A stretch of DNA of 64,000 bases from Planctomycetota bacterium. GTDB lineage: Bacteria > Planctomycetota > UBA1135 > GCA-002686595. Positions 35,245-45,853 of this stretch are shown here, piece after piece. Under the pieces are notes generated by a model that searched no databases, was not told where the DNA came from, and saw nothing but the letters and a program-made list of their open reading frames with translations. The translations under genes were made by a program, and so were the position numbers. Position 1 is the first letter of the stretch. Each line of letters starts with the position of its first letter. Location of the stretch: positions 62,001 through 126,000 of the forward strand of contig JADJNY010000003.1 of NCBI GenBank assembly GCA_016714045.1. The letters are read 5' to 3'.

Positions 35245-35316
35245 CGTCGTCGTCGCCCGCGGGGCGGTCGGGCATCGTAGCTCGCGGCGCGCGCGCGCGC
35301 TCCCCGTACGAAAACG

Positions 35317-35346
35317 GGCCCGGCGTCGCGCGTGCGACGCCGGGCC
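35317..35346 (-). terminator. Intrinsic terminator of the CPCGN gene at 35380
   Basis: A 13-bp perfect stem with 4-nt loop: GCCCGGCGTCGC (35318-35329) pairs with GCGACGCCGGGC (35334-35345), plus the flanking G-C pair. On the minus strand it is followed by CCCGTTTTCG, giving a short T-run. It lies 34 bp beyond the stop. Confidence 0.75.
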
Positions 35347-35379
35347 TTCGAGATCCAGCGGGTTCCGTTCCGGGTCAGG

Positions 35380-37113
35380 TCACGGCGCCCACACGATTTC
35401 GAAGCCGTTCGTGCGGTTGCTCGTCGCCGGCGGGCAGAAGACCGCCGACGCGTTGCGGTAGAAGCACTGGTACCATCGCGTGGCGCCCGGCGCCGGGATC
35501 GCGCCCTTGATCGAGATGATCACGTCCGCGCCGGTCGGATAGGCCGAGCTGTTCGCGACGACAGGCTTCGTGCCGAGGCGGATCACCGGACCACCGACGC
35601 AGCCGATGCCGTCGTCGACCACGATCGGGGCGATCGTCGAAGCGCCCTGGAAGAACACGCAGGTGGCGCCCGTCATGTTCGTCGCCTGGAGCTGGACCGA
35701 GTCGCCGACCACGCTCGCGGTGCCGGTGCCGGTGAGCGAGCCGCCCGCCGCGAACGCGGAGTTCGCGCAGCCGTTGCCGTTCGCGCCGTTGTTGCCGCAG
35801 GGGCAGGGGATGAGCGTGCCGTCGCCGTGGCAGAAGCCGACGCCCGTCAGCGGGGGACGCTTCGTGTCGAGCGCGTCGAGGTCGTCACCGATCGGCGAGA
35901 GGCCCATGCGCATCGTCGCGAGGCCCAGGTACTCGGCCGGGATGAAGATCTGGGGCGGCATGCCGGCGGCGGGCGGCGGGATCAGGATGTCGCCGGGCTC
36001 GATCGGGATCGCGATCGGGCCGCTCGCGATCATGCCGACGACGGCCGAACCGCGGCGCACCGAGAAGAGCAGCATGTCGAACGCTCCCGGGCCCCACGCG
36101 AACGGCGCGGGCGAGACCTGGTAGCCGGCCATGCCGTTCTCGAAGATCGCGAGCGCGTCGAGGTCGTCCGTGCCCGGACCCGCGAGGTCGAGGCCGAGGA
36201 CGACCGGCGGCGCGTACACGATCGGGAAGCCGCCGCCGGTGCTCTGGAGCACCATGCCGGGCAGGAAGCCGTTCGCCTGCGCGGTGCCGAGGCCCGCCGT
36301 GCACGGATTCGGCACGAAGCCGTCGAGCGAGAAGTACATCGGCGCGCCGGCGGGCACCGGACCGATGTCGAGGTCGAGCGCGTCCAGGTTGTCGCCAGGG
36401 CGCGGGCCGGCTCCCGGGAGCGGCATCGTCGGCTCGCGCAGGCCCACACCGGGGTAGTGCGCGGAGGTCGGGCTCACCATGCCGTCGCCGTCGACGATGC
36501 CGAGGTTGCTGAGCGGCGCCACGGCCATCGGCGGCCACGGAGCGGGATAGAGCGGGAGCACGAGGCTCTCGAAGACGTCGGCCGCGGCCTCACCCATGCC
36601 GCCGCCCTCGCTGAAGGACGAGCCCGTGCTCGGCGCGGGCGCGCCGCCGGGGACGCCGACCGAGCACTCGTCGACCGAGAAAACGTAGAAGCCCGCGGGC
36701 AGCTGGCCCTGCGGCGGGAAGGGGTCGAAGCCGAGCGAGATCGCGTCGAGCTCGCGCGGGCAGGCCGCGCCGGGCGGCAGACCGATGCAGGCGCCGATCG
36801 TGGGGACGCCGAGTCCGCCGGGGCCGCCGGGGATCACGAGGTCCGCCGGGGGCAGCGGGCCGTACGCGGGCGCGTCGGGCGCGCAGATCGCGCCGGGGAG
36901 CACGCTGAGCACGTCTCCCGGTCCGAGCGCGCCGGGCGCGCAAGCGGCACCCGCCGCGTTCGACGGACCGCGGTAGTCGATCGAGAACAGGATTTGCGCG
37001 CTGGCGTCGCGGGCGAGGACGCCGAGCGCCGTCGCGAACAGGGCGAGGGGAAGCGCGCGGCGTGCGGCGCGGCGCGCGGGGGACGGAACGGACAGTCGGG
37101 GGCTCTGGACCAT
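35380..37113 (-). CDS. Secreted protein with LDALD repeats and CPCGN C-terminal domain
   Basis: 577 residues from the ATG at 37113 (GGGAAGAG ribosome-binding sequence upstream). The signal is RRALPLALFATALGVLARDA followed by SAQ. The body is Gly/Pro-rich with repeated NLDALDLDIG, DDLDALAIFENG and DDLDALDTK motifs, each after a hydrophobic segment, suggesting three related units of unknown fold. The C-terminus is the shared domain (CHGDGTLIPCPCGN, GCANS, DDGIGCVGG, WYQCFYRNASAVFC, IVWAP). Extracytoplasmic; no enzyme motif found. A terminator follows and the next gene upstream on the same strand also ends in the domain. Confidence 0.8.
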   Translation of the reverse strand: MVQSPRLSVPSPARRAARRALPLALFATALGVLARDASAQILFSIDYRGPSNAAGAACAPGALGPGDVLSVLPGAICAPDAPAYGPLPPADLVIPGGPGGLGVPTIGACIGLPPGAACPRELDAISLGFDPFPPQGQLPAGFYVFSVDECSVGVPGGAPAPSTGSSFSEGGGMGEAAADVFESLVLPLYPAPWPPMAVAPLSNLGIVDGDGMVSPTSAHYPGVGLREPTMPLPGAGPRPGDNLDALDLDIGPVPAGAPMYFSLDGFVPNPCTAGLGTAQANGFLPGMVLQSTGGGFPIVYAPPVVLGLDLAGPGTDDLDALAIFENGMAGYQVSPAPFAWGPGAFDMLLFSVRRGSAVVGMIASGPIAIPIEPGDILIPPPAAGMPPQIFIPAEYLGLATMRMGLSPIGDDLDALDTKRPPLTGVGFCHGDGTLIPCPCGNNGANGNGCANSAFAAGGSLTGTGTASVVGDSVQLQATNMTGATCVFFQGASTIAPIVVDDGIGCVGGPVIRLGTKPVVANSSAYPTGADVIISIKGAIPAPGATRWYQCFYRNASAVFCPPATSNRTNGFEIVWAP

Positions 37114-37341
37114 GTTGGATCTCTTCCCTCCCCGCGCGCGCCGGCCTCCATGACACGGCTTCGGCGGGGAGCTCATCCGACAGGTGAGGGCTGCGGCTGC
37201 GCGTGGAACGAAAAGTCCGGAAAGCTGTCCGGCTGGAGCAACGACCTCGCGCCCGAACCCCGTGGAGCCGGTCCTGCGCTCCTAGGCCGCGTCGGAACGG
37301 CCGCGAGTCCGTTCGGAGCGGCGACCTCGCGGCGGAACGTC

Positions 37342-37377
37342 ACGGAGCCGGCTCGGGGGCTCCGGCGCCGGCTCCGT
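37342..37377 (-). terminator. Hairpin downstream of the choice-of-anchor-B gene
   Basis: ACGGAGCCGG (37342-37351) pairs with CCGGCTCCGT (37368-37377) around a 16-nt loop, 29 bp beyond the minus-strand stop at 37406. No T-tract; a possible terminator. Confidence 0.4.
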
Positions 37378-37405
37378 TCGGGTGCGTCGACCGGTGGTTC
37401 GACGG

Positions 37406-40096
37406 TCAGGGGGTCCAGCCGACCGCGACCGCGTTCGACCAGTTGAAGGTCGCGCTCGTGCACCAGCTGGCGGCGTTGCGGTACCACGCTTGGTAGTAGC
37501 GCGTGGCGCCCGGCGTCGCTCCGCCCGCGACGTGGAGCGCTGCGTCGCCCGGTGCGGGGAACTGCGCCGCGCCGCCGGCGTTCTGCTTCGTGCCGAGGCG
37601 CACGACGCTGCCCGTGACGCAGCGCAACCCGTCGCCGAGCGCGAGCCCGAGGCCCGCGCCGTCCGCGACGTCGCCCTGCAGGAAGATCATCGTGCCGTTC
37701 GCCGGCATCTCGGAGGCCGAGAGCACGAGCGTGTCGTTCGCGATCGACGCGCCGCCGCTCGCCGCGAGCTGCGCGCCGCGGCCGAGCGAGTTCGTGCAGC
37801 CGGCCCCGCTCGCGCCGTGGTTCCCGCAGGGGCACGCGGCCCCCGAGCCGTCGCCCGCGCAGAAGGTCGCGTAGCCGCCGCACTCGACGTCGACGACGCG
37901 CACGTCGTCGATCGCGGCTTCGACGTGCGTGTCCAGGTTCAGGTCTTGCGCGCGGAAGCGGACGCGCACGGCGTTCGTCGGCGTGACGAAGTCGGCGACG
38001 CGGAACGCGTGATGGATCCAACCGCCGCGCGAGTTCGCGTCCGAGGGGCCGATCGTCTCGACGTTGACCCACGTCGTGCCGTCGTTCGTGACGTCGACGC
38101 GGAACGGATCGTCGGGGAGCGAGCCCGTCGGGAGCTGGTTGTCGTACCAGCGCCAGTACGCGATGCGCGCCTCGCCGCGGTTCGCGAGCGCGAACGCGGG
38201 CGACACGAGCGTCGTGAAGCCGCCGTCGACGTCGCCCAGGTGCACGGTGCCCGGCGGGTTCGCGCCCGTGTAGAAGCACGCCGCGCCGAGCGGCGAGTGA
38301 TCGTTCTCGGGCTGCAGGTCCGTTCCGTCCGGATCGCCGCGCACCCACTGACCTTCGAAGGCCGTGTCGCCCGCGGGGCTCGCGGTCCAGCCGGCGGCGC
38401 TCTCGAAGTCGTGCGCAGCGACGAGGGTCTCGGCGAACCCGACGGTCGCGGCGAAGCACGTCTCCGGTGCGCCTTCGGGCGCGCTCCAGATCACGCCGTT
38501 CGCCGAGCGCGCGCTGAAGCTCCAACGCACGTCCGTGCCGCACGCGGTCGGCGGGAGCGGCGCGATCCAGTCGCCGTTCGGCGCCTGCGCGAGCGCGACC
38601 GTGACCTGGCCCGCGCCGGCGTCGTAATGGAGCTCGGCGCTGCCCGGGAGGACGCTGCCCGTGATCGCGACGCGCAGCACGTCGCCCGACGGCGCGAGGA
38701 CGGCGGGCGCTCCGCCCGGGACGTCGAACGCGATCGGCGGCGCGCCGACCCACCACACGAAGAGGCCCTTCTCGAGGTCGCTGCCGATCACGGTGCCGCT
38801 CGGGAAGTCCGCGTAGACGTTCCAGAGCGAGTTGAAGAACGTGCCGTCGTCCTCCGGCCACGTGTCGAACCACGCGCTCTCGACGGGGCTCGTCGGCGTG
38901 CCGGGCGCGCTCGTCGTGAACACGCGCAGCCCCGCGCGGTAGTTCGCCTGCAGGAGCTGGTCGCCGCGCGTGTACTGGTTGTGGTCGACCGCGGTGCTGC
39001 CGTTCGAGAACGTGCTCGCGAGCACGGGAGCGAGCGGGTTCGCGAGGTCGAAGACGCGCGTGACGCTCGTGACGCCGAGGTAGTGGTCGTCGAGCTCGTC
39101 GTCGAGGTAGAGCCAGCGCTTGTCCGTGGACGGCCAGCACTGGTGCGCGTAGTACGAGTTCGGGTAGTTGACGTACGCGAGCTGCGCGGGCGCCGCCTTG
39201 TTCGTGACGTCGACGACGTAGAGCCCCGACTGGATGTAGCCGTTCGAGAGCCCGCCGCAGCAGTAGGCGATCTCTTTGCCGGCCGCGGGGCCGCTCGCGA
39301 AGGAGACGATCGTGGGCTCGTGCACATAGCGGTCGTTCCACGAACCGACGCGCGTCGGGACGGCGGGGTTCGTGTGCACGTCGTACATGCGCAGGCCCTG
39401 ACCCGCTCCGCCCGCGCGGTAGAGATAGCCCGACACGGGATCGACGGCGAGCGTGTGCGTCTGGCCCCACGCGTCGTCGCTGACGTTGCCGACGAGCGTC
39501 ACCGTGCCCGCGTCGACGTTCGCGAGGTCGATCACCTGGATGCCGCCGCCGCCCTCGCTCACCGCGTACGCGTAGTGCGAGTACGTGCGCATGTCGCGCC
39601 ACAGGCTCACGGGCCCGGGGATCTGCGCGACGATCACGGGCTCGCCGGGCTGCGTGATCTCGACGACCGCGGTGCCGGTCGAGAGGCCCATCAGCGCGTA
39701 CTCGCGGCCCGACGGCGACGTGTAGCCGTAGCAGCTGTTGCCGTTGCCCGCGGCGTTCACGCCGAAGTCGGGCAGCGTGAGCCAGGAGAGCAGCGTGACG
39801 TCGTGCGACGTGAAGCCGATCGCGGGGCCGCTCGCGAGGAGGCTGGTGGTCGTCGCGGGGGCGGGCGCGGAGAGCGCGAGTCGTGCGCTCGGGTTCGGCG
39901 TCGCGGTCGTCGTCGGACCCGCGCTCGCTCGCGCGCTCACCGGCCCGCGGCGCAGCGCGTTGCGCCACCTGGAGCCTTGGAACGCGGGCTGCTTGTCGAC
40001 GAGCTTGCGGTCGCCGTCGTGCGCGCGCGCCGGCTCGGCGATGACGCCGAGGGCGAGCGCGAGGAGAGGAAGGAGGGCGCGATGGTGCGTGGGCAT
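37406..40096 (-). CDS. Secreted choice-of-anchor-B family protein with CPCGN C-terminal domain
   Basis: 896 residues from the ATG at 40096. The signal peptide is HRALLPLLALALGVIAEPAR. Residues about 80-440 match the choice-of-anchor B layout: SWLTLPDFGVNAAGNGNSCY, YGYTSPSGREYALMGLSTGT, LWRDMRTYSHYAYAVSEGGG, YYAHQCWPSTDKRWLYLDDE. Next come a beta-rich stretch and a jelly-roll/MAM-like block (AHDFESAAGWTASP ... AYWRWYDNQLP). The C-terminus is the shared six-Cys domain (CAGDGSGAACPCGN, LGDGLRCVTG, YYQAWYRNAASWC, VGWTP). Anchor-B proteins in other phyla end in varied sorting signals (LPXTG, PEP-CTERM, T9SS tags). Finding this domain in that slot supports the idea that it is itself a sorting or attachment signal. 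Confidence 0.87.
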   Translation of the reverse strand: MPTHHRALLPLLALALGVIAEPARAHDGDRKLVDKQPAFQGSRWRNALRRGPVSARASAGPTTTATPNPSARLALSAPAPATTTSLLASGPAIGFTSHDVTLLSWLTLPDFGVNAAGNGNSCYGYTSPSGREYALMGLSTGTAVVEITQPGEPVIVAQIPGPVSLWRDMRTYSHYAYAVSEGGGGIQVIDLANVDAGTVTLVGNVSDDAWGQTHTLAVDPVSGYLYRAGGAGQGLRMYDVHTNPAVPTRVGSWNDRYVHEPTIVSFASGPAAGKEIAYCCGGLSNGYIQSGLYVVDVTNKAAPAQLAYVNYPNSYYAHQCWPSTDKRWLYLDDELDDHYLGVTSVTRVFDLANPLAPVLASTFSNGSTAVDHNQYTRGDQLLQANYRAGLRVFTTSAPGTPTSPVESAWFDTWPEDDGTFFNSLWNVYADFPSGTVIGSDLEKGLFVWWVGAPPIAFDVPGGAPAVLAPSGDVLRVAITGSVLPGSAELHYDAGAGQVTVALAQAPNGDWIAPLPPTACGTDVRWSFSARSANGVIWSAPEGAPETCFAATVGFAETLVAAHDFESAAGWTASPAGDTAFEGQWVRGDPDGTDLQPENDHSPLGAACFYTGANPPGTVHLGDVDGGFTTLVSPAFALANRGEARIAYWRWYDNQLPTGSLPDDPFRVDVTNDGTTWVNVETIGPSDANSRGGWIHHAFRVADFVTPTNAVRVRFRAQDLNLDTHVEAAIDDVRVVDVECGGYATFCAGDGSGAACPCGNHGASGAGCTNSLGRGAQLAASGGASIANDTLVLSASEMPANGTMIFLQGDVADGAGLGLALGDGLRCVTGSVVRLGTKQNAGGAAQFPAPGDAALHVAGGATPGATRYYQAWYRNAASWCTSATFNWSNAVAVGWTP

Positions 40097-40280
40097 GTCC
40101 GGCGGGTCGGCGAGCGCCCGTGAAGTGTGCCTCAGAACCCGGGGCTCCGCATCCGCCGAGGGTGCGTCGCCGGTCGGGCGCGCGGGATTCGTCGCGCGAG
40201 AGGACGGATGGGCGCGGTCCCGGGTTCCTTGCCACCCGCTCCACGCGTCGAGGCCGGCGCTCCGGGAAGGGCTTTCCGCC

Positions 40281-40766
40281 TCACCCCTTCGCGTGGCACG
40301 CCTTGAACTTCTTCCCGCTGCCGCACGGGCACGGGTCGTTCCGGCCGACCTTGGGCATGTCGCGCACGAAAGGCGTGCCGCGCTCCTCGTGCCCGTGGTC
40401 GTGTCCGTGGCCGTGGTGCACCGCCTGGCCCGTGCGGATCGCCTCCTGCGCCTCGAACACGGTGTGGCGCAGCGCATCGAGCTGCTCCGCCTTGCGCGGC
40501 GCGTCGGTGAACTCGACGAAGGCCTCGAGCACCTTCCCGACGTGGCTCCCGAGCGGATCGCCGATCGCGAAGCGCGCGGGGAGGACGTGGCCGACCACCG
40601 CGTGGAGCTCGCTCCCGTCGAGGAAGCGCGGCGCCACGCCGAACGTCGCGCAGGAGTCGACGAAGCGCTCGACGATCGTCTTCACGTCGGCCTCCGGGAG
40701 GCCGAGCGCGGTCGCGGCGGGGGAGGCGAGGAAGCGGGCGAGCTCGGTCGTCGGGGTCGTCGTCAT
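40281..40766 (-). CDS. SEC-C metal-binding motif protein
   Basis: 161 residues from the ATG at 40766. The C-terminus is a canonical SEC-C zinc motif (NDPCPCGSGKKFKACH), as in the SecA tail, with a His-rich linker (HHGHGHDHGHEE) before it. The N-terminal about 120 residues are helical and unassigned. SEC-C motifs bind zinc and often dock on ribosome or translocase components. It is unrelated to the CPCGN secreted domain despite the similar CPCG string; this one is cytoplasmic and C-terminal. Confidence 0.82.
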   Translation of the reverse strand: MTTTPTTELARFLASPAATALGLPEADVKTIVERFVDSCATFGVAPRFLDGSELHAVVGHVLPARFAIGDPLGSHVGKVLEAFVEFTDAPRKAEQLDALRHTVFEAQEAIRTGQAVHHGHGHDHGHEERGTPFVRDMPKVGRNDPCPCGSGKKFKACHAKG

Positions 40767-40788
40767 TCGGGGGAGTGTAGAGCCTGGA

Positions 40789-43700
40789 TCACACGCGGGC
40801 GAGCACGCGGATCCACGCGCCACGCACACCGCCGCAGTGGACGGCCAGGTGTCGCAGCGCGGCGCGGCTCGCGTCGCGCAGCGGGCGTTCGAGCTCGTAG
40901 GTGCTCACGTGCTGGTGCCAGGCCCAGACCTCGGACCACCGTGCGATCGCCGCGGCGCGTGGGTCGGGGGCGGTGTCGACCTCGAGCACGACTCGCAGCA
41001 CGCGGAAGAGGTGCTCATGCCACGCGCCGCGCTTCCCCCGGGCTGCACGCGTGTGGAGCTCGCGGCAGCGGGCGAGGTCGCCGTCCAGGAAGGCGTCGAC
41101 GGCGAGGAAAAGTTCGTGCAGGTGCGTCGTCGGATCGTGCGGGAGCTCCAGCGCTCGCACGGAGACGGCGTGCGCCTCCGCGCGACGCTTCAGGCAGCGC
41201 AGGGCCACGGCGAGGTTCTGCAGCACCGCCGGCTGCGTGTCGTCGCGCTTCCACTCTTCGAGCCAGCGCACGACGCGGCGCGCGCCGCGGTCGTCGAGCA
41301 GGAGCCGGCCGACGTCGCCCCAGAGCCATGCGTTCTGCACGAGGGCCGTGCGGTGCCGCGCGAGCACGCGTTCACGGGCGATGCCGAAGAAGAGGCCGCG
41401 TCGGTTCGCGGAGACGAGCTCGGCGACGTACGCATGCGCCGCGTGCGCGCCCGCGGCGCTCGGCGAAGGGACGCGCAGCCCCGCGCGCAGGCCGCGCAGC
41501 CACTGGCGGCGATGCGTGAAGTCGAGGATCCACAGCGCTCCCGCCGCGGGGTTCGCGCCGGCGTCGAACGTCGCGAGCTCGAGCTCCTCGCGCACGTCTC
41601 GCGCCCGTCCGCATCGAACGAGTCGGTCGGCGAGCGCGGCCAGGTGATCGCGCGTACGGCCCTGCTCGCGGAGCTCGGCGCGGAAGAGCTCTCTGGCGCG
41701 GGGGTGGTCTCCTTCTGCGCAAGCCAAGTCGAGCTCGTACCGAGCGGAATCGTCCGCGTCCAGGCTCGGTCGGATCGCCGCGAGCGTCGCGCGCGCCCGA
41801 ACCAGGTCACTCTTCCGCAGCGCGAGTTCGAAGACGCGTCCACCCGCGAACGCGTGCTGGGGAGCGAGCGCGAGCGCCTTCTCATAGCTGGCGTTGGCCG
41901 CGGCTTCGTCGCCACACCCCTCCTCGGCGTAGCCGAGGTACACGTGCGCCAGCTCCGAATCAGGGCTCTCGCGCACGAGGTTGCGGGCCGCGTCGCGACA
42001 GCCCTTCCACTGCTCGAGGCGCATGTGGCTGCGCGCGAGGATCTCCCAGCCGAAGACGTAGTCCGGCCGCGCGCCGACGAGCGGTCCGGCGAGTTCGATC
42101 GCTCGGACATACTCGCCGCGCGCGGCATGGACCCAGGCGCGCCGGCCCTGGAGCAAGGGGCTCGGGCCGTGCGCTCCCTCGTGCGCGTCGAGCGCCGCGA
42201 GCGCGTCGTCGTGGCGGTCGGCCTTCGTGAGCGTCTCGGCGAGAAGGTCGATCGCCTCGTGGTCGCCGCGCGACAACTGCGCAGCGCGCTGGAGCGCTCC
42301 GCAGCGCTCGTCGAGGTCCTCCGGCGCGTCGAGGAAGCGCGCGAGCACGGTCCAGCTCCGCGCCGACTCGGGGTGCGCGTCCGTTCCGGCGCGCGCGAGC
42401 TCGCGCGTGCGCTCCGGCGTGCCGTTCGTCTCGGCGCACTCGGCGAGGAGGGCCCACGCTTCGTCGCGCTCGGGGAAGAGCCGGAGCGCGTGCTCGGCGC
42501 GGGCGAGCGCGGCGAGCGAGCGCTCGTTGCGGAGGAGCTCGATCGTGAGCTCGGCGTGCAGGTCGAAGTCGAGCGGCTCGCGCGCGAGCGCGCGTTCGAG
42601 CGCCAGGCACGTCGCGTCCACCTCTCCCCGGAGCCGGTGGAACGCGGCGAGCGCGCGCAGCGCCCCGCTGCCGCGCGCTTGGACCACGACCGCGCGCTCG
42701 AGCGCCGTTCGCTGCTCCGCCTCGTGCCCGAGCGCTCCGTGCACCCGCGCGAGCGCGCTCCACGTCTCGGCGACGAGCGGGAAGCGCTCGGACGCAGCCA
42801 TAGCGACCCCGAGCGCCTCGTCGGCGCGCTCCGCCCGCGCGAGCTCCTCCGCGTGCAGGACGCTCGCGCGCCAGGCGAGCGGCGCGGCCTCCGCGAGGCG
42901 ACGCAAGCGTTCGATCCGCTCCGGGTCGCCTATCGTGTCGCGAGCGAGCGAGTTCCACATTCGAAGCCCTGCCCCGTTCGTCGTCTGGCGCGCGAGCTCG
43001 AGCTCGATCTCGTCGAGGAACGCGCGGGCATACCCGGCGCGGCGCGCCAGGCCAAAGCCGAGCACGATCGCCCGTGCATTGTCGACGTCGAGTTGGATCG
43101 CGCGGCGTGCCATCGCGGCCGACTCGAACCCGCTCGTTCCTTCGAGCGCGGCGGCGAGAAGCACTGCGCCAGAGGTCGAAGTGGGCTCGAGCTCGTACGC
43201 CAAGCGCGCGCACGGCAGCGCCGCGGCGGTGTCACCGCGGTTCAGGGCGTGGATCGCGCGCTGACGACGCGCCCATGCGTCTTCGGGGTGACGTTCGATC
43301 AGTCGGTCGAGCAATGCGTCCGCTTCACGCGGATCGGCAGCCTCGAGCCACTGGATGCACGTCCGCTGGAGGCCGACGTGGTGCGGATGCCGGTCGGCGA
43401 GCTCCCTTGCTTCGGCCCACCCGGCCTCCTGCCCGTCGACCACGGTCACGAGCTCGACGATGCTCTGCCAAGCCTCCACGTTCATGGGTTCGTGCTCGGT
43501 GAGTTCGCGCCAGCAAGCGAGCGCGCGAGGCAGGTCGCCTTCGCAGCGCGCGGTCCATGCCGCGGTGGCGAGCCACTCCGAGGCGCGCGCGCGTCCGCGG
43601 CTCGCGTCGAGCATCGCGCGCGCCGCGTCGAAGCGCGCACAGCGCGCGAGCGCGCCCGCCGACGTGAGCGCGAGCTCCGCGTCGTCCGGTCGCAGCTCCC

Positions 43701-45758
43701 GGGCGCGTTCGAGCACGGCGAGCCCCGCATCTGCGCGCCCGAGGCTCTCGAGCGCCGACGACAGGACGCGCGCGGGCTGTCCCGAGCGCCGTCCGAGCCG
43801 CTCGAAGCGCCTCTCCAGCAGCGCAAGCGCCTCTTCCGGCTTCCCGCGCGCGGTGCACATCGAGAAGTACGCGAATGCGAGCTCGTCGCCCGACTCGTCG
43901 AGGCACGCGGCGAAGCGCAGCCACTCGCGCGCCTCTTCCGCGGCGCCGCGCTCCCACGCGATTCGTGAGCGGATCCAGGCCGCATGGGGGTCGACTCGAC
44001 TCCGGCGCAGCGCGCGCTGGAGCTCGTGCTCCGCGGCGTCGAGTTCGCGCGCGTCTTCGAGCAGCTCCGTCGCGAGGTGCAGGGAGAACACGGGTCGCTG
44101 CCCGGGCGGCGCACGACGTCGCGGAGGAAGGCGATGCGCTCCGCGCGCCGGCCGAGCTCGCGCAGCGCCATCAAGCGCAGGAGGAGAAACCGGCCAGCGT
44201 CGGGGTGCGCCTCGAGCAGGAGCTCGACCGCCGCGAGCCGCCCCAGCGCGTCGTGCTCGTAGTTGCAGAGTGCGAGGCGCGCGAGCCGGGTGAGGAGGTG
44301 CTCGGGCGCGCGCTCGCGCAGCGCGTGGTACTCCACGTACGCTGCCTCGAGGTCGTGGCGCGACAGCGCATCCTCGACCGCGTGTCCGTGGTCGTGCAGC
44401 TCCGCGTCCGAGAGCGCGAGCCCGTCCAGCTCCGACGCGCGACTCCGCGGCACGATCAGGAGCGCGCGCGGCCCGCTCGAGCGGTATTGAGCGAGGAAAG
44501 CGGGCGCGTGCCACTCGGCGAGGTACGGGAGCCACGGATCGCGGACGAGCAGCGACCGGCGGCGGCTGTCGTACCCGACGACGGCCTGCATGTGGCCCGA
44601 CGACGCCTCCACCGTCGAGAATGCGAAGGGGAGTCCGCGGTCGAGCAGCGCCTGCGCGCCCTCCTCCGTGATCGTGAACTCGCGTGCGACGAAGCCGTTC
44701 TGCTCGGCCCACGCGCGCTCGCTGTAGTTCGACGTGCCGCCGTAGCAGATGCGCTCGACGACGTCGAGGTGCTCCGTCGACTCTCCGAAGTAGCGCCCGA
44801 GCGCCGTGAGCGTCGCCGGCCCGCACGTACGTTCGTGCTGGCGGACGAACGGCACACGCAGGAGGCGGCGGCGTCCCTCGGGGCGCGCTTCGAGGCTGTC
44901 GGCGAGGCGCCGGTGGAAGCCCGTCTCGACGAGGCGCGCGAACTCGAGCGCCGTCGCGTCGTCGCCGCGCAGGAACGCGAGGCGCGAGCGCTCGCCGGCG
45001 ATCCAGCGCGCGAACCGCGAGTCCGCGAGCGCGGCGAGGCGCTCGGCGCGGTCGAGCTCGGCCCAAGTTTCGTCCTCGCGGCCGAGTTCGCGCAGCAGCG
45101 TGGCGCGCAGCGCGGACAAGCCGACGGCCTCGACGGTCTCGAGCGCGCGGCCGCACAAGTCGACCGCGTCCTCGGCCCGTCCCTGGAGGTGAAGGAGGTG
45201 CGCCGCCTGCGCGAGCGCGGGCACGTAGGTCGGCTGCAGCTCGAGCGCGCCGAAGGCCGCATCGAGCGCCTTCGCGTACTCGTCCTCGAGCTCTAGCACG
45301 TGCGAGCGCGTGACCAGCAGCCAAGGTCGGTCCGCTGCGAGCGAGTCCGCTTCGCCCAAGACAGCCTCGGCGCGCTCGAAGTCGCGGAACGTCGCGAGGA
45401 GGCTCGCGCGCAACGCCAGGAAGTCCGCGCGCAGCGTCGCGTCGGCGTCGGTCGGGGGCTCGAACCCGCGCAGGAGCTCCCACGCCGCGTGCGCTCCGCC
45501 CTCGGAGAGCCGATACGACGCGTGGTAGTAGTGAACGCGGGCGTGCGTCGGCTCCGCGCGACGCGCGCGCAGGATCAGCGCGCGCGCGAGTCGCTCACCG
45601 CCCAGACGGCTCGCGACGCGCGCGGCGAGGATGCGACCGTCGGCCCCGGGCCACTGCCGGAGAGGGAGCGCTTCTTCGCCCAGGCGGAGCGCCTGCAGCG
45701 CGCGGCCGTCCTCGTAGAGGCGGAGGATCGCGTCGTGGTTCCAGTCGCTCTCCATCAT
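40789..45758 (-). CDS. Giant TPR protein with C39-like peptidase domain, frameshifted
   Basis: The N-terminal frame starts at 45758 (MMESDWNHDAIL; a second ATG is at 45755). TPR helices fill about 1-300. A papain-like C39 domain follows with catalytic C312 (ERTCGPATL), H389 (SGHMQAVVGYD) and D407 (LVRDPW). Many further TPRs run to the end. Near 44089-44094 the frame shifts: RPGSDP continues in the second frame as VFSLHLATELLEDARELDAA. Restoring one G gives a single 1656-residue protein. No signal peptide or TM segment is evident, unlike ABC-linked C39 peptidases that process bacteriocin leaders. A cytoplasmic protease or a pseudo-protease scaffold is possible. The break may be a sequencing error or a real mutation. 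Confidence 0.75.
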
Positions 45759-45853
45759 CGGGGGGGAAGCCTCGCCGTGGAGAGGGGAAGATAGCGGACG
45801 GGTTCACGGGGGACGACAGGCGGACCGGCGCATGCCATGATCTCCGCCCTTTC

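Noticed and set aside
40281..40340. CPCG string of the SEC-C protein as a sixth CPCGN domain
   Set aside because: It is the SEC-C zinc motif (CPCGSGKKFKACH) of a cytoplasmic protein with no signal peptide and none of the following strands.
40120..43968. 1282-codon plus-strand open frame opposite the TPR-C39 gene
   Set aside because: Shadow frame without motifs; TPR periodicity is on the minus strand.
40789..45758. Two separate genes (C39 protein and TPR protein)
   Set aside because: No start codon with ribosome-binding site at the joint, TPR helices continue across it, and one added base makes a single frame.
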